Positions 5,847-6,569 of a DNA stretch of 6,569 nucleotides are shown in pieces; position 1 is the first letter of the stretch; every line of letters begins with the position of its first letter. The stretch comes from Oceanihabitans sp. (GTDB taxonomy: Bacteria > Bacteroidota > Bacteroidia > Flavobacteriales > Flavobacteriaceae), in assembly GCA_018067265.1 (NCBI GenBank), contig JAGPUY010000350.1, positions 1-6,569 of the forward strand. The letters are read 5' to 3'. The position numbers and the translations under genes were made by a program. Under the pieces are notes generated by a model. That model searched no databases. It had not been told where the DNA came from and was given only the letters and a program-made list of their open reading frames with translations.

Positions 5847-5857
5847 CCTTGGCTTGA
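5847..5857. repeat. Partial echo of the repeat's internal motif
   Basis: CCTTGGCTTGA, also found inside both repeat copies (for example 5671-5681), recurs 9 bp after copy B ends. It may be a fragment of a further, decayed copy. Confidence 0.5.
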
Positions 5858-5909
5858 ATATCTTTTTTTGATTTGTTTTGGAACAGCCAAAAAAGGATAA
5901 GTAAATAAG

Positions 5910-5936
5910 CACTTCGACTGCGCTCCCTGTGACATT
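5910..5936. repeat. Short dispersed intergenic motif (GCGCAGTCGAAGTG type)
   Basis: The minus strand reads AATGTCACAGGGAGCGCAGT and then CGAAGTG, resembling a short motif seen between genes in many Bacteroidetes genomes. Its spurious translation contains CHRERSRS, a peptide often met in false ORFs. The family assignment is from memory. Confidence 0.5.
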
Positions 5937-5965
5937 TTACAATAAAAGAAAACCAATAAATACTA

Positions 5966-5990
5966 GATCCTGAATCAAGTTCAGGATGAC
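5966..5990. repeat. Short dispersed hairpin motif (ATCCTGAA/TTCAGGAT)
   Basis: ATCCTGAA (5967-5974), TCAAG, TTCAGGAT (5980-5987) forms an 8-bp stem. The unit is a common dispersed bacterial motif whose false translation reads HPELDSGS on the minus strand. Its tail GATGAC supplies an ATG at 5986 in frame with the RidA-type gene, a likely false start. Confidence 0.65.
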
Positions 5991-6003
5991 AAAAAATAAA
6001 AAG

Positions 6004-6441
6004 ATGAGTGACAATAAAAATGAGATTTCTGCTTCTGCAGGAACAAAGGTAACACCAAGAGGAGCATATCCACACGTAAAACAAGTTGGCGATTTCATTT
6101 TCGTTTCCGGAACCAGTTCGCGTAGAGCAGACAACAGCATTGCTGGAGTCGACATTATTGACGAAATGGGAACCAAACGTTTAAATGCAGAAGTACAAAC
6201 GCGTGAGGTTTTAAAAAACATAGACACCAATCTTAAAAAAGTTGGAGCAAGTTTAAAAGACGTGGTAGATGTTACTTCGTTTTTAGTAAATATGAATGAT
6301 TTTGCTGGTTACAACAAAGCCTACGCTGAATTTTTTGAAAAAGAAACAGGACCAACCAGAACAACCGTTGCTGTACATCAATTACCGCATCCAGATTTGG
6401 TGGTTGAAATTAAGGTAATGGCTTATAAGAAACAAGAGTAA
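6004..6441 (+). CDS. RidA/YjgF-family protein, likely 2-aminomuconate deaminase
   Basis: A 145-residue RidA-fold protein (family usual about 130-150). Visible hallmarks are the early FIFVSGTSSRRADNSIAG (31-48), VQTREVLKNIDTNLKKVGASLKDVVDVTSFLVNMNDF (64-100), GPTRTTVAV (116-124) with Arg119 at the family's carboxylate-binding arginine, and VVEIKVMAY (133-141) with Glu135 at the usual acidic position. The GTSSRR...IAG block resembles the 2-aminomuconate deaminase subgroup (NbaF/AmnD type) more than general RidA imine deaminases. Together with kynU, kmo and a semialdehyde dehydrogenase, this points to deamination of 2-aminomuconate in 3-hydroxyanthranilate breakdown. The start is ATG 6004, after an A-rich leader. 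The in-frame ATG 5986 would add six Lys/Asn-rich residues and lies inside a dispersed repeat, so it is rejected. A general RidA role cannot be excluded. Confidence 0.9.
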   Translation: MSDNKNEISASAGTKVTPRGAYPHVKQVGDFIFVSGTSSRRADNSIAGVDIIDEMGTKRLNAEVQTREVLKNIDTNLKKVGASLKDVVDVTSFLVNMNDFAGYNKAYAEFFEKETGPTRTTVAVHQLPHPDLVVEIKVMAYKKQE

Positions 6442-6459
6442 AGAACCAAGAACCAAGAA
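6441..6459. repeat. Short heptamer repeat AAGAACC x 2.7
   Basis: AAGAACC, AAGAACC, AAGAA begins at the last base of the RidA-type stop codon. It is a second heptamer-unit repeat starting at or near a stop codon in this gene set. Confidence 0.75.
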
Positions 6460-6479
6460 TAAGGACTAACTTATCTTGG
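6453..6479 (+). other. Imperfect hairpin between the RidA-type and dehydrogenase genes
   Basis: CCAAG, bulged A, ATAAG (6453-6463) pairs with CTTATCTTGG (6470-6479) around GACTAA, giving ten pairs with one bulge. The following CTCTTTTATC is only moderately T-rich. It could be a weak attenuator or an RNA stability element inside the operon. Confidence 0.4.
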
Positions 6480-6499
6480 CTCTTTTATCTGTAAACAAA

Positions 6500-6569
6500 A
6501 TGAACATTCAAAACTACATAAACGGAAAATTTATGCTTCCCATTGCTAATGCGTGGATAGACAACTACA
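6500..6569 (+). CDS. Aldehyde dehydrogenase, N-terminus only (likely 2-aminomuconate semialdehyde dehydrogenase)
   Basis: ATG 6500 opens a frame of 23 codons to the window edge, MNIQNYINGKFMLPIANAWI and on to DNY. The pattern of an N-terminal NYINGKF, then a hydrophobic stretch and W-x-D-N-Y, is the usual start of NAD-dependent aldehyde dehydrogenases, including the 2-aminomuconate and 2-hydroxymuconate semialdehyde group. It lies 58 bp after the RidA-type gene on the same strand. In known 3-hydroxyanthranilate pathways the dehydrogenase acts just before the deaminase, so the context strongly favours this role. No catalytic residue is in view, so the call rests on the N-terminus and the neighbourhood. 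Confidence 0.75.
   Translation, partial: MNIQNYINGKFMLPIANAWIDNY

Larger units (their letters stand above)
5371..6003 (+). other. 633-bp repeat-rich gap between kmo and the RidA-type gene
   Basis: In order this gap holds the second decamer copy, the heptamer array (5384-5487), a short unique stretch, structured repeat copy B (5540-5838), a partial echo of its internal motif (5847-5857), and two short motifs of widely dispersed types (5910-5936, 5966-5990). Short frames such as 5492-5566 and 5829-5900 exist but have no support as genes. No clear promoter or intrinsic terminator was found. Confidence 0.8.

Noticed and set aside
5859..5866. Promoter TATCTTTT before the RidA-type gene
   Set aside because: It has one mismatch to TAnnTTTG, no -33 element at the right distance, and lies in a poly-T stretch where such matches arise by chance.
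5824..6084. Minus-strand 86-codon frame with HPELDSGS and HRERSRS
   Set aside because: Both peptides are typical translations of dispersed non-coding motifs, and the frame overlaps the RidA-type gene.

Overview
The window is AT-rich and looks like a marine or soil member of the Flavobacteriaceae (Bacteroidetes). Reasons: A-rich leaders mostly without Shine-Dalgarno sequences, matches to the Bacteroidetes -7 promoter element TAnnTTTG, a short lipoprotein signal followed by Lys/Glu, and intergenic repeat types common in that phylum. The organism call is an inference from style, not from a marker gene.

Layout. Positions 1-494 (minus) hold the N-terminal part of a class I SAM-dependent methyltransferase that runs off the window. 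Positions 565-1230 (plus) encode a small lipoprotein of unknown function. It is separated by a strong bidirectional terminator (about 1315-1352) from a convergent IclR-family regulator gene (1396-2157, minus). A 172-bp divergent region follows, with nested palindromes that look like back-to-back promoters and IclR operators. From 2330 on, all genes point right: kynureninase (kynU, 2330-3595), kynurenine 3-monooxygenase (kmo, 3970-5370), a RidA-family protein of the 2-aminomuconate deaminase type (6004-6441), and the first 23 codons of an aldehyde dehydrogenase (6500 to the edge).

Function. The rightward genes fit tryptophan/kynurenine catabolism through 3-hydroxyanthranilate and the 2-aminomuconate branch. 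Kmo makes 3-hydroxykynurenine, KynU cleaves it to 3-hydroxyanthranilate and alanine, the aldehyde dehydrogenase would oxidise 2-aminomuconate semialdehyde, and the RidA-type enzyme would deaminate 2-aminomuconate. The ring-opening dioxygenase and the decarboxylase are not in the window and may lie downstream. The divergent IclR gene is the obvious candidate regulator.

Unusual part. The two large gaps inside the catabolic gene set (374 and 633 bp) are packed with repeats. A structured element of about 290-300 bp occurs twice in the same orientation and flanks kmo (3637-3926 and 5540-5838). Just after kmo is a tandem array of almost 15 copies of the heptamer GTTAGCT. Two further short motifs of widely dispersed types sit just before the RidA gene. 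No CRISPR array, tRNA, rRNA or recognisable transposase gene was seen. The most interesting points are the direct repeats flanking kmo, the double-palindrome control region, and a possible hairpin-bridged ribosome binding site in front of kmo.
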